Of a stretch of 64,000 bases of DNA, positions 45,630 to 56,808 are shown piece after piece. Position numbers and translations under genes: made by a program. Each line of letters opens with the position of its first letter. Position 1 is the stretch's first letter. Origin of the DNA: Gaertneriomyces semiglobifer (Eukaryota > Chytridiomycota > Chytridiomycetes > Spizellomycetales > Spizellomycetaceae); assembly GCA_025558075.1 (NCBI GenBank), contig JAHLKF010000003.1:806001-870000 (forward strand), given 5' to 3'. Below the pieces are notes generated by a model. That model saw nothing but the letters and a program-made list of their open reading frames with translations, had not been told where the DNA came from and made no database searches.

Positions 45630-46019
45630 ATAGGTTTCTCGTATTTGTTCGTTAGTTTGGGTCCGGAAATAGCAGCGAGGGATGAAACAACGTTCTCAAT
45701 TCATCAAAGTACGGCGCTTGCATAGATTTCCGAGAATTGTCCAGTGTATGTCGTGGTACCTAAAGTCGCATGTTCTGCATCTTCATGGAGACCTTAGGGC
45801 GAAGCAGAACTGCCGCGCCCACGGCAGCAATCCAGCTGCATGCCATACTGACAACGGAAATGCATTATCAGCTTTCCGTTCAAGGGATCCTATTTCAGTT
45901 ACTCGTCATTGAACATTTTTGTGCGTCGCTTTTCGGAGAGTTTTGCGTAGATCGCGTTTGTCCGGACCAGATTTCTTCCCAGCTTCCACCGACGACATTA
46001 TCCAAAGAAAGCCAATAGT
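45630..46019. other. Intergenic between LEA-like gene and RFC2
   Basis: 390 bp, tandem gene orientation, with the 3' end of the first gene and promoter of the second. No repeat or RNA gene is seen. Confidence 0.4.
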
Positions 46020-47424
46020 ATGACTTCACATTTCTTCAATCGCACAGCGAATCAGGCACCCAAGGGGAATAGTACCCAGTCTGCCGCCGAGCAGGATACC
46101 AAACTTCGACCATGGATCGAAAAATATCGGCCGAAAGACATGAACGATATCAGTTCACAAGAAGAGGTTGTTGCGGTGCTGCGAAAGACATTAGAGTCCC
46201 AAAACGTAAGCCTGCATTTGTTGCGATGCTTTCCTTAGCCCCCTTCTTAATTCGGCTCTTTTTTGGCACAGTTGCCACATCTGCTGTTTTATGGACCGCC
46301 TGGCACGGGTAAAACCTCTACCATCCTGGCCCTGGCAAGAGAGCTTTACGGGTGCGTGCCCATTCATTGGAACTGGTCATATTGCTCTCCAACCCTTTTT
46401 CTGATCCTCTTTGCGTCTGGCCATAGACCAGAACTAATCAAATCGCGAGTACTGGAGCTGAATGCATCAGATGAACGAGGTATTGACATTGTCCGTGAGA
46501 AGGTCAAGAACTTTGCAAGAGTCACAGTGGGCCAGGGCTCTAGGTACGTGCATGGAGCATACGTTATGCCGATTTCATCAACGTTTCGCATGCCTGATGC
46601 GTGTTTGCACAACATACAGTGATTACCCGTGCCCGCCATACAAAATCATCATTCTCGACGAAGCTGACTCTATGACTAACGACGCCCAATCTGCATTACG
46701 ACGCACGATGGAGACATATTCCAAGATCACCCGTTTCTGCTTGATCTGCAATTACGTTAGTCGCATCATTGATCCGTTGGCGTCTCGATGCGCCAAGTTT
46801 CGCTTCAAGCCTCTTGAGAAATCCGCCACACAAACACGCATCGAACATATCGTTGAGAATGAGGGTGTAAACTGCCCACCTGAGGTAAGAATCGGTCTGA
46901 GCTGATTTTAGGATTCATTGGGCTCATATGGTTGATCCACTTTCCCAGACCGTCGAAGTGCTCGTGGACTTGACCGAAGGTGACATGAGACGATCCATTA
47001 TGCTATTACAAAGCGCGTACCGGCTGTATCAAAAGGATGCTATAACTAGCGATGCGCTATGTGAGATTGCTGGCATCGTTCCAGACCAGACGATTGAAAC
47101 TCTGATGGCGGCGTGGATGTCACGTAATCCCACAACGATCGAACAAGCTGTTCGGTCGGTGATTCGTGCAGGATACTCTGGGTCGCAATTGTTATCACAG
47201 GTAAGCTACATACTACATATGTCTCCCGGCGAAAACACCCCTACTCTTGCTGAGCATCTCCGTTCTGTCTGCGATAGTTACATGAGAGGGCTGTCAACGA
47301 TCCACATCTAGCGTCAGACCAGAAAGCGCGCATGTCACAAGCTCTTGGGAAAGCCGATAAGGCACTCGTGGATGGAGCGGATGAGGAATTGCAACTGATG
47401 CGGCTCGTTATGAGCCATTGCTAG
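46020..47424 (+). CDS. RFC2: Replication factor C small subunit (yeast Rfc2, human RFC4)
   Basis: AAA+ subunit of the clamp loader that opens PCNA at primer ends. It starts at 46020 ([12 protein letters not shown]) and ends at 47424 with about six exons. Motifs: [20 protein letters not shown], Walker [25 protein letters not shown] (RFC box), Walker [31 protein letters not shown], sensor/Arg finger block [15 protein letters not shown], and the C-terminal helical collar with [14 protein letters not shown]. The last exon carries the [19 protein letters not shown] collar helix. The HFFxR start and VLRKTLE after the linker favour the Rfc2/RFC4 subfamily over Rfc3, Rfc4 and Rfc5 of yeast. It is convergent with YPI1. 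Confidence 0.94.
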
Positions 47425-47513
47425 CAAAATTCTATTCACAGTCGACTATAGTACATATTAACCTTCTACTCGGGGTTTTGCTACCTGGAAAGATGCAAAA
47501 GTCTGGTACATTG

Positions 47514-48027
47514 CTACCTTGCATGATGCGAACATTGGCCATCATGATTATGCTCATGTTGCTGTCGGCGCTTTGTTTTTTCTGAGCGCTTCTTCCGCAC
47601 CGATTTTGGCTCCCTCTCATATGCGTTTGGTTTTGAGGGGTCGTCGTCACCAGAAGAATCGGAATCAGAGTCCGAATCCGAATCAGATGAGTCGGGATTA
47701 TGTGGTTTGCGATATATGCAGCACACTACGACGAATGTTCTCGATTATGACAAAGTTCCCAAAAACATGAAACGACGTGAAGAAGACACACCAACCTTTA
47801 CTACTCTTTTTACCGAGTCCTTCGTTATCTACAACACTGTCATCCCACTGTACTTTGCGGTCATTGACATTCCCTCCTCGCAAGAGCAAGGTTCCCGCCG
47901 GAGGAACGGGGACAATGGTGTTGTTGATGGTTATTGTTTGTGAACCTGCTAGTATTGGAGCAGTTCGCACTTGAGAGCCTGCAGCGCCAGCTGCTGGGTT
48001 ATGATTTGGTGCATGTTGGCTTTCCAT
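47514..48027 (-). CDS. YPI1: Type 1 protein phosphatase inhibitor Ypi1 / PPP1R11
   Basis: Small disordered nuclear regulator of PP1 (Glc7). Exons 47796-48027 and 47514-47725, about 147 residues. The PP1 docking site RKVQWDDSVVDNEGLGKKSS is followed by KVCCIYRKPHNPD, the two blocks that define inhibitor-3 proteins. Then comes an acidic Ser-Asp run (SDSDSDSDSDSS) and a basic tail with a His-rich end (QHEHNHDGQCSHHAR). A few codons after the frame, a stop at 47514-47516 closes the gene; a further splice at GCAAG/GTAGC is possible but not needed. Confidence 0.93.
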
Positions 48028-48419
48028 TGTGTCGCTACTGTTCAGCGCTTCGGTCTGACTGTTGCTCTCTTTTCCTTGTAAGCTTTCGCTCTGCGCGTGA
48101 TGATTCTATTGCTCTTGCACCCAAAACATCTAATAACACTAGTTGCTCACACCCACATCCTCACTCACAGCAGCCTCGCTGTTAGCATTACGACGTTCTC
48201 CTCGGGAGACTCTCAAAAGAAGATGATGGGTTCATAATACGACGAGTGCAGTTGAAGAATCCCAGCCATTAAGATGACCATTAACATGACCATTTACATG
48301 ACTGTGCCACCAGACCAACGATCGCCAAAGACGACGTCGAAACCAACGAGAACTTTTGGGAAAACAGCGACAACAGCGAGAACAACTGGGAACTCGATCT
48401 GGCAACCACATCCACCACA
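48028..48419. other. Divergent promoter YPI1 / MAGO with a short tandem repeat
   Basis: 392 bp. At about 48273-48304 a 12-bp unit (ATGACCATTAAC / ATGACCATTTAC) is repeated two to three times. The plus-strand frame through it has low-complexity translation and is not taken as coding. Confidence 0.4.
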
Positions 48420-49094
48420 ATGTCAACGGATAACGCACAGGCAGATGACTTCTACCTCCGATACTAGTAAGTACCCGATAGCGTAGAGGATGGGCATTTA
48501 GCTCCTATCTGTGCTTTTGTGCTCCGGACGGCAAAGCTATCGACAATAACGTGCCCATAGTTGCTAACTGCTCTACGTTTCTTCTGAAACCTCACAGTGT
48601 CGGTCATTCGGGCAAGTTCGGACATGAGTTCCTCGAATTTGAATTCAAGCCCGACGGAAAGCTGCGGTACGCCAACAACTCAAATTACAAGAACGACTCC
48701 ATGATCCGAAAAGAAGTATATGTTTCGAAAGCCATGATGACCGAGTTGAAACGAATTGTGGAGGAGAGTGAAATCTTGAAAGAAGATGATGCCCTATGGC
48801 CGGTGCCAGATCGTGTAGGGCGACAGGAATTGGAGATTGTTTGTGGAGATACCCATATTGCATTCACCGTACGTAGTCGTGGCGTGTCTCCGTTGAAGGC
48901 CACTGAGACAAGCGAGGTTTGGCTGATCTACCTTGTTTTGGGTAATTTTCTAGACGGCGAAGATCGGTTCTCTTGTGGATGTCAACGACAGCAAAGACCC
49001 GGAAGGACTGCGCGTTTTCTACTACTTCGTACAAGATCTCAAGTGTCTAGTCTTTTCACTTATCTCGCTACATTTCAAAATTAAGCCGATCTAA
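48420..49094 (+). CDS. MAGO: Mago nashi, exon junction complex core protein
   Basis: Forms a heterodimer with Y14 that locks eIF4A3 onto spliced mRNA. Three exons, 48420-48466, 48598-48868 and 48954-49094, join in frame to 152 residues. Sequence matches Mago along its whole length: [80 protein letters not shown] and [20 protein letters not shown], ending in HFKIKPI. Both introns are phase-consistent. A Mago gene implies that EJC marking is retained, in line with the many introns here. Confidence 0.98.
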
Positions 49095-49630
49095 AGTAGG
49101 AGGAGCCTTACAGGCTGACTGTGGATGACGCAGATGGACAGGGTAGCTCAGCTGAAGAGCGCAGTAAATGTTGCACGTTGAAACGTATGTCGAGGTGATA
49201 GATCTGGCGGGCATTTTTTTGCCTATCAACGGATGTATATAGCGGGAGTTACTTTTACTACATCTATTGCTCAACAAGGATGGTGAACCCAAAAAGGCCT
49301 GTTAAACGCTAAATTGCGCAGTGGTCAGACTGCGGATGCGTTACTCAGTAAGCAGGAGTATCTTGGGCATACTCCTAATTGCCTACCCGTGACCGCAGCG
49401 TTTTTTGTCAAGCTCTGGTTCCAGTTAGTTCCAGTCTTGTCATCGTCTACATAGGTACTCTTTCATCACGCACCTCCGGTCCAGTGCTGCTGAGTGCATC
49501 GTCGGAGACAACAAATCCGCCCGCCTGCCGGTGTCGCAGCGCACGATATGGCGTTATTTCTCTTATTGCGGCGTTTGGCTAAGGAGTTCTGCCTTCGGCA
49601 ATATTTATCGTTGTTTGTCAACAAATATTG
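49095..49630. other. Intergenic, convergent MAGO / SFSWAP
   Basis: 536 bp. A perfect 8-bp hairpin (AGGAGTAT, 7-nt loop, ATACTCCT) lies at 49354-49376. A stretch near 49140-49160 (GGTAGCTCAGCTGAAGAGC) imitates a tRNA D-arm but lacks the rest of a tRNA. No gene is seen. Confidence 0.45.
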
Positions 49631-50992
49631 TCATCCACCTTGTTCTTGATTCACACCCAGTGCGGCTTCGTACTCGGTCACTCTCGTTCGATAGTATACG
49701 TGCAAGACATTCCAAGGCAGCAAAAACCCAAATCGGCGACTTTCTCGGTTCTTTTCACGGATCTTGAGCTCTGCGGCTGGTCCGTTTTTCGCAACGAATT
49801 CTGCAATCTTGTCAATCAAGACTCGAGTGCTCGGGGTTATGTAGGGCCCTGTCCCGCCGCTATCTCCTTGAACAGGCTTTTCAGGACTCAAGCGAGATTG
49901 CTGTGGTTGTGTCTCAATAAAAGCTTCTGACTGATTTGCCTGGTCAGCGCTTCGAACCTCAACTTGGCCGTCCTCGGAAGTGGAGGACGCATACCCGGCT
50001 AGTCCTGCCAACCCGCCGGTCAATTCCCGTTGTACAAACTCAAAATACGGGTGTAATGGGTGATCGCTCTTCAAAAACCCAAACTCGGGATTGTCTGCTT
50101 GTTTGGTGTTGAGTAGTAAACGTGTTTGTGGATTTGTTGAAGTAGTGAGAAACGTCGCAGTACGCACAATGCGGTCATACAAGACCTTTGTCTGGGGTGC
50201 AGCAATTTCAGGTGGCGGAATATGCTCCATCTGAAAATCCTCTCTGGTATTACATGATTCGGTCGGTTCATTTGCATGAGTACCATAATCATAGGGAATC
50301 CCGATTGGTCGACCGTCTGCTTCCAATTTTCGACGTTTACGCTTTTCCGTTAGATACGATTCACGCTCGTCTTCCGACATGCTGTAGAGCTCTTCTTCCT
50401 CGGAATCCAAGTCGGCATAGCGTTCGACGTCGTATGCACTCTCATCAGGATCCAGGTGAGCTTGCCCCGGTTGAGGATCCTCAGGCAACATGTCCAGAAG
50501 GTTCCTTACATCGTACCTGTTCCAGATATGCATTAACACTGATGGTCCAATCACAATGACTGCTACTAAGGGCCTTTGCATGCCAGTAGCTCTAGTCCCC
50601 TGACTCATTCGGAACCTCATTCCATACTGAATCTACAGGATGGGGTTAGATGATAGCGATAGCCGTGAACAGTAAGTTCTCTACTTGAAATGGCGTAAGG
50701 ATATGTGGCAGGTCACCATGCACACACTCTCAGCCAGGCATTTCACATGGCTTCTTCGGCACACAGTTCATAACATTACGTACCTGTCCATGTAGACCGC
50801 CTCAGGGCTTTCACGCCATGGTTGCAGGAAATGCCCTTGCTCAACTTCTGCAGCTATCTCATCGTCGCGAAAGAGTTTGCAGCTGTACCCGAAAACCAAC
50901 AGATCGTCCAGCGAGTCGACCGAATCCGCATTCTGACGAGTTCTCTCGCGTCTGGAGGTATGATGGGGACGAGACCGCTTTCTAGTGCTCAT
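49631..50992 (-). CDS. SFSWAP: SFSWAP-type splicing regulator (DRY_EERY domain and two SURP domains)
   Basis: Homologue of suppressor-of-white-apricot. Exon 1 is 50784-50992, exon 2 49631-50516; the 267-bp intron joins Arg to YDVRNLL in frame. Exon 1 has DDLLVFGYSCKLFRDDE and LQPWRESPEAVYMDR; with YDVRNLLDML in exon 2 this is the N-terminal DRY_EERY domain, followed by the acidic ERYADLDSEEEELYSMSEDE. SURP 1: KVLYDRIVRTATFL to GFLKSDHPLHPYFEFVQREL. SURP 2: RVLIDKIAEFVAKNGP to GFLLPWNVLHVYYRTRVTEY. Total about 365 residues; it lacks the Arg/Ser-rich tail of the animal protein. It is divergent from the small gene at 51158. Confidence 0.9.
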
Positions 50993-51157
50993 TAATCCAA
51001 GTACAATGAGCTCCTTCCCACTATTCCGTATGCCTTTTCTCCCTTTTCCGGTCAGTGCGTCGCTCTTTGTGGTGGTAAAATCCGAAGTTTAAAAGCATAG
51101 CATCGCGTCCCAAACGCTGTTCCTCACCAAACGACGAACCGAAGAACATAACGAGGA
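50993..51157. promoter_or_regulatory. Divergent promoter SFSWAP / small unknown gene
   Basis: 165 bp between the start codons of two divergent genes. No TATA box or repeat is evident. Confidence 0.35.
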
Positions 51158-51646
51158 ATGCGGTTTCAACAAGCACTGCTTCTGCAGAAGCAGCAGGCGG
51201 AACAACAGGAGGAACGGGAGGAATGGCAGAAACGTTTTGGTCCTATTGTGGAAAAAGTCGTCCGTGAATTTGAAGGTGTGAAGGTAACCTGCTCTTTACG
51301 AATGCCTTCTCTCTACAAAGAGTGGTTGGTCTGATAGAACGACCCCTTCCAGGCATTCTATGACCCTATTCAACTCTCATATCAACGATGTCTGAAAAAG
51401 CTGGAACTTGCAAATCACCAAACCGCCCCTTCGCGCAACGAAGTTAACAACGCCCCCGACCTTCGCCGCTCACATTCACAACAACCTATTTCCAGTCTAC
51501 GAAACCGTTGGTCAACGGTAGACGGCAATGCTTCACCGTCATCTGACCGCGGCGGCCGGTCACCCCGGCCTGGTACACGAATGGCTAAAGTGCGGCGACA
51601 GACAGAAGTCACTTCTCCGTCGCAAAGACGGGCATCAGCAACCTAA
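51158..51646 (+). CDS. Small protein, unknown
   Basis: Exons 51158-51283 and 51353-51646 join in phase 0 to 139 residues. The first exon is one amphipathic helix rich in Gln and Glu (MRFQQALLLQKQQAEQQEER then RFGPIVEKVVREFEGVK). The second begins FYDPIQLSYQRCLKKLELAN and then turns disordered, Ser/Arg/Pro-rich and basic (RGGRSPRPGTRMAKVRRQTE). Clean splice sites and a good start support a real gene. I do not recognise a family; a helical N-terminus with a basic disordered tail would suit a small scaffold or nuclear protein. Confidence 0.6.
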
Positions 51647-51804
51647 TATTCAAATGGACAGCATTGTAAATGGATGACACGTCAAATTGGTTTTGTTTTT
51701 TTGGACATGTCGGCTCCCCCACAAACGTATGTAGCCTCATCTTTCACAACAACGGCATGGGTCAGCAGCGACAGCACAGGTGGTCAGGCGACGTATTTTT
51801 GAGT

Positions 51805-53420
51805 TCATTTGTTCACGCAGCCAGGGCAGTTATGCAATACATCGTGAACATAAAAATCACAATCTATGCAAAACTGATGGTGGCACTTCTCACACTGAAA
51901 TCGTGTGCTTCCTGGCTCAAAAGCAGCTTTGGAGATGGAAAGTCGTCGTTGTCCTGGGATGACATGTGGTGCATTCAGCGTAAACGGCTGCTGGCATGAG
52001 AAACAACATGGCGGCATCTCGCTAAAACGAGGGTGGTGTCACTAGTACGTCGTAAAAAGTACACAAATTGACTAGGTACTACCTTGTGATACTTGCCCAT
52101 GATAATTCCTTGTAAGTTGCCACGGGGAATAGATGGTGGTATGATCGGGCCAACAGCGGACTCGACACTAAGGTCAACATACACACTGGGCAATCCGTGG
52201 GAATGTCACAAACAACCGTAGCGCACTGGGGACATTGGTATCCTTCCATAATGAGTTTCTGGTGGCTAAATGTAACAATAAGCATATTTCATTGTCAAGC
52301 CATGCCACCTGAAAAAATGCGCACTGACCATGCACATAACGTTGGTTTCTCATAGTGAGTCGTGGTTGGGAACCCCATTTGAATAAGGTTTGATATGCTT
52401 TTAGCTGCTGCAACCGGTGGGGGTGGGATATTGTCAAAGAGCAGCTCTTTGAAATGAGCTTCGTTGAGTATGACGTCGTACGATCCTGAAGTTGCTTCAC
52501 AGATGACACGGCAAATCCGAACTTCTGCAGCAAGGCCGACCATAGACACTCGAATCTGATCCTTCTTAAGAGACTCCACTGTGTCGAAGATATCATGTGG
52601 GTCGCATGTCGTTAGTGATGCGAATAATACGAGAATTTCGCGAGAACCATGTTGTGGGACATGGCTACTAGTGGTGATCAGTGATGAATGCGAGATGACC
52701 TTTGACAAGCGTAACCTACACAAGCGAAGTCCGTGCAAGCTCCAGTGCGTTTTGTAAAGAAGGCTCCCCGCGGGGCTCTCTGTTCTCTCGCTTCTTCAAA
52801 GCGGTGATGTGCTCGATAGGGTTTCCTGTCAACCTAGCCATGGTGAGTCTTTCAGCACGCACCGCATGCAGACATCCATGATGCCTCAGAAGAAGATAAG
52901 TAGAGCGCATACCTGAGAGCTCGGTGACTTTCTCAGCCAGTCCATCTCTTGTGAGAATTAGGCCAATTTGACTCAACGGGTTTTGATCAAAGTACTCGTT
53001 GATGAACTGAGTAAGCAAACTCATAGTGCACTCCAATCGAGAGGGTTTTAAGTCGAGATCCGCCATGGCTGCACTGAGATCGATCACCACATACAGGTGT
53101 CGTATGATGCCTCGCTGGACAACGGCCACATCCTTGTGAAGTCTAATCATGCATCCAACTTAATAAGAGTCGATGGCTTTTCTACAAAAAGCATTTGTTC
53201 CTCACCTTCTCTTTTTCCACTGTTGTTGTTGTATGGAAGAGACAATGCCCTGTAAAGACCCTTGCTCATCTTCTTGTAATATGTCCCAGCTACGCTTGTA
53301 TTCCTCTTCCCAAGTATAACCTTGTCCAGACACTCCCATAAGGCCATGGCCCTCGTCATCCTCGTCGATTACAAAATCGGCATCGTCCTTGGCTTGACGA
53401 CGCTGTTTCCGGTTGCTCAT
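51805..53420 (-). CDS. SSL1: TFIIH core subunit Ssl1 / p44 (GTF2H2)
   Basis: Subunit of TFIIH that stimulates the XPD helicase in transcription and nucleotide excision repair. The start at 53420 reads MSNRKQRRQAKDDADFVIDE; then GYTWEEEYKRSWDILQEDEQ, the conserved lead-in. The VWA domain is spread over several exons: HLYVVIDLSAAMADLDLKPS, NPLSQIGLILTRDG, EPSLQNALELARTSL, SREILVLFASLTTCDPHD and VSMVGLAAEVRICR. Then FPTTTHYEKPTLCAC, the C4 finger (YQCPQCATVVCDIPTDCPVC), and the RING-like end with CCFSCQQPF and RFQCEKCHHQFCIDCDFYVH. About seven exons; the stop is at 51805. Confidence 0.95.
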
Positions 53421-54677
53421 TTTGGCTTCTCATGCATTGCCGTCCCCGTCGTGTTTAGTTGTATATCTGAAGTGCGAAGTGGAGAGATGCCTGTGGTTTC
53501 TGCTTTTGCGCCGACTCGATCCACTGATATAGGAGCAGAAAGAATCGACTATGCTATGGATTCATGCTTCAAGATAGCTCGCTACTCGGGAAGCAGTAGA
53601 TCTGAGGATTGGTATGTACCTAAAAAGCTGCGTGAAATAGAATTCAACAGTCTTAGCTTTCCAGACCGTGCTGAAAGGACATCCGGGCGACAACGTTACG
53701 TATTCTACAGCCTTACGGCAACTAAAGAACCTGCACCCGCTGAAGGCAAAGCAGCTTTTCGAATTCATATGTAGCCATTCTCATTTAAATGAACTCTACT
53801 CCGACCGAACCTATGTTCTACTCGTGAAGGGCTGGCTATGCTTTGGACGATACTACAACAAGTTGAAGATGAATAACATCAAATGGATGTCAAGCTCGGT
53901 TTCTCTTGGTAAAGGACTGCGGTGAGACCAGGCATGGTCTCGTCCGTCGCATCTACTCGGAGCTTGGTTCTGGCCCGGGTCCAAACAGAACACCATGCTT
54001 CGCGTCAAAGCAACACAGTCCAAACGTGGCTGGCTTAACAGGGTCATGGTCCAAAACCGCATGAAAGAGATGAAGTGAGACCTTCTCTGCGAGCACGAGA
54101 GCGGCTGTGGTCAGCAGAGTTCCAACACGAAGATGAATCTGCCCGAAGAAGCGAATATTTATATCGGCATAGTAACACTTCGTCCTGGCAAGGCCTTCGG
54201 GAAACTGTTCTCCTATGTCTTCAGTGCCGGGAGTTGATATCGATGCGTGATCCAGCGTCAGGGGCATCAGGCATGGCAAGCGCAAAAACGTGAACCACTG
54301 TTGCGCATTCTCAGCATTGCCGTTGATTTACCCCGCGCACCCTCGTAACCGGCCGTTCAATGGATCACTACGAAGGGGAAGCTATCGAACTCGAAATCAT
54401 CCTCCATGCGCGAGTAACACGCTTTCGTGTGCTCTTCCACTTGAGACCGAGCAAAAATTACGGTTCTGGATTCGTCCGTACATGTACAGCCTTAACCTGT
54501 GAAGGCGATGTGAAGGATCAAGCCTTCCATTTGCAGCGTCGCGACGTGGCTAGTGAGGCGAAAGATAGCCGACAGCTGACCATAGGTGCCGAACCAAGCG
54601 TCAATGTGGGTTACTATGAACAACTTTCTTGTATGTACCAAAAGTGTGCTGCCATTTGCTACAAATCAACAAATGAG
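53421..54677. other. 1.26-kb stretch with unresolved coding-like segments
   Basis: Fragments on the plus strand look protein-like: a frame from ATG 53487 (MPVVSAFAPTRSTDIG to DWYVPKKLREIEF), a frame at about 53641-53935 (PGDNVTYSTALRQLKNLHP with LFEFICSHSHLNELYSD), and one at 54360-54782 (MDHYEGEAIELEIILHARVT). On the minus strand, 53953-54285 is also open and ends GVLFGPGPEPSSE. I could not join the plus-strand pieces with good splice sites. The last plus frame also runs into the final exons of the quinone oxidoreductase on the other strand. A fast-evolving or decayed gene is likely; no function is proposed. Confidence 0.3.
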
Positions 54678-55940
54678 CTACTGGATTACTTGCACAATGA
54701 CTTTGCCAGTCGCATGTCCTTCTTTCTGCCTGGTGAATGCCTAGGAACCAAAGAGGGTGAAAGATTAGCGCAAGCTTGGTAGGCGGATCCAGACTGTCCC
54801 ACTTACATCACGCACTCCAGCTTCAGTGAACGGATATACATTGTCGATATTGACCTGCAGCGTGCCAGCATCTGCCAGCCGCGCAATCTCCGCAAGTTGT
54901 TCACCATTTGGGCTGTTTCAAATGAGTTACTATCACGGCAATTACCAGTAGCCGCAGAGGGATAACGTGTGGTCACTGTACCTCATGAAGACGTATTTAT
55001 ACTCCACTCCTTTACGACCGGCCGCCCACTTCAATCGAAGATTCAAAACATCCAATAATTTCCTAGTCAGAAAGCCTACGCCTTCCATCTTGTTTGCGGC
55101 TTCGTCCCCATCGGGAAGCGTGGCAATCGAATACAGTTTTCCGCCTTCCTTGAGAATCGTCAACAGCTTCAGTGCCTCGCCGGTGGTATCGAAAACCATG
55201 TCATAATCCATCAATTCCGTGGTAACGTCGTGTTCCTTGTAGTTCACAGTGACATCCGCACCCAATTTTTTCACGATCTCCAGCTTAGCAGGCGACGCTG
55301 TCGTCGCAACGGTCTCGGCCTTGAAAAGTTGTTTGGCGATTTGAATGGCCATCTGGCCAACACCGCCTGCACCCGCAGGTACGAAAAACTTGCGTGACCC
55401 GTCGGGACGAGATGCAAAGCCCGAACGTTGCAAGACTTGGTAAGCCGTGAGAGCTGTTAGAGGAACTCCTGCCGCTTGGGCATGGGAAAAGGACCGAGGT
55501 TTTACAGCGAGCTTTTCCTGGGAAAATCAATAGGAAAACGCAACCGGGAGACTCGTTTAGTGACAGTGGCTTTTGGGAACCCGCAAGGGCATCTCACTCA
55601 CCTCAGTGCTCACGACATACTCGGCAATAGTGCCCATCTCACTCTCACTAACTCGTCCGAATACTTCATCTCCAACTTTGAACCGCGTCACGGTAGCGCC
55701 AACCGCTTCCACAACACCACTCACATCATATCCAGTTCTCATGGGAAAGGTGTCGCGTATGAGCATCTTCAACTGCCCTTCACCCCGTTTCCAATCGATA
55801 GGGTTGATGGAAGCGGCATGGACTTTGATCAGAACACCAGTGGGAGGGAGGGAACTAGGGTCGATGGCTGGGACAGGGATTAAGGTTATGTTGGCTGGTC
55901 CGCCGTAACTTGAGAATGCTGCCGCTTGAAAGGTAGCCAT
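54678..55940 (-). CDS. Zinc-independent quinone oxidoreductase-like MDR protein
   Basis: Medium-chain dehydrogenase/reductase fold, NADPH-dependent reduction of quinones or enones by homology. The start at 55940 reads MATFQAAAFSSYGGPANITL. The catalytic-domain block VHAASINPIDWKRGEGQ and GYDVSGVVEAVGATVTRFKV are present, with no Cys/His set for catalytic or structural zinc. The Rossmann fold has VPAGAGGVGQMAIQIAKQLF, then LGADVTVNYKEHD and YDMVFDTTGEALKLLTIL. The 3' end is in two small exons, NGEQLAEIARLADAGTLQVN with VYPFTEAGVRD (about 54910-54810) and AFTRQKEGHATGKVIVQVIQ, ending at 54678-54680. About 340 residues, usual for the family. The precise substrate is not visible. Confidence 0.9.
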
Positions 55941-56808
55941 TTTATGTGTGTATCACTACTGTTCGTTTCTTTGGTATTGCCACTGCCTTCTCATGTCAGT
56001 TCCTTCAAATCCGAGAAACAAGTACTGCGCACGGCGTTCGGGACGCTTTAAGCAATGCCATCCTCCTCGGCGCAGTTCTCGCAACTGACATTTTTGCAAA
56101 ACCTACGCTGGCAATTCGTCAGCACCGTCGTCGAGGCGGCGTTTTATTTTGGCGAAAACCATGTGTGCCCTCGGCGACGGCGACGACGGGGATTTTAAGG
56201 CCGCCGACCGTCCGTGAGCTGGCGCTCCGCTTCGTATTTTTTATAACATCAAAAATACAACCAGCTTGGATTGAACACATCATCGTCATCTCATCATCTC
56301 ATCAGCTTATCATCGCATCATTCTCATCCATCTCATCATTAGTCGCTCAATTCACCTTTTACTGAACACTTGGGATTCCTATGTGTGGCACAGTCACGAG
56401 CAGGACGTGTCCGACTTCACACTTGCATCAAGCGTTTTTCCTTTGGTTGAGGAACTATTGCGCTTAATGTCGTGCTTTACCTTCGTCGCCGTTCCTTACT
56501 GCTTCAAAAGTTGGGAGTAATGCCTCCTTGTGCTTTCGGCTCCTCCTTAGCGTCTGCCTCTTTTTGTTTGGACAAACGATGCGTCTGGGGATGCAACTCC
56601 CGTCGCCCGATGAAACCTCGAGAAGGCTAAAAATAGCAAGGGCGTCAAAAGGAGCTACACTTGACTGATGTATAAGTTGTGGCGTGGGACAGGCAAATCA
56701 GCATCTTCTAACTCCCATCGTTTTCGTCCTGGCCTACCCATTTCTTTCTGTGGACTGGTTAGCTCGCTTTTGCTCCCGCTTTCTCGCCGCCTATTCATTT
56801 TCTCCACA
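55941..56808. other. Intergenic upstream of the HNH gene with TCATC microsatellite
   Basis: 868 bp. TCATC/TCATCA units are repeated at about 56278-56340. The frame of the HNH gene is open leftward to an ATG at 56668, which could add 47 residues with a hydrophobic stretch (PISFCGLVSSLLLPLS), but the ATG at 56809 is in a better context (CACAATGTCT). No other gene is seen. Confidence 0.45.
56278..56340. repeat. TCATC-type simple repeat
   Basis: Imperfect tandem units of TCATC/TCATCA over about 60 bp, in the promoter region of the HNH gene. Confidence 0.7.

Noticed and set aside
48232..48438. Minus-strand frame with repeated VNGH units
   Set aside because: It is a by-product of the 12-bp tandem repeat upstream of MAGO and overlaps the MAGO start on the other strand.
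49125..49200. tRNA-like D-arm (GGTAGCTCAGCTGAAGAGC)
   Set aside because: No T-arm (GGTTCRA) or matching acceptor stem follows, and the anticodon arm cannot be formed.
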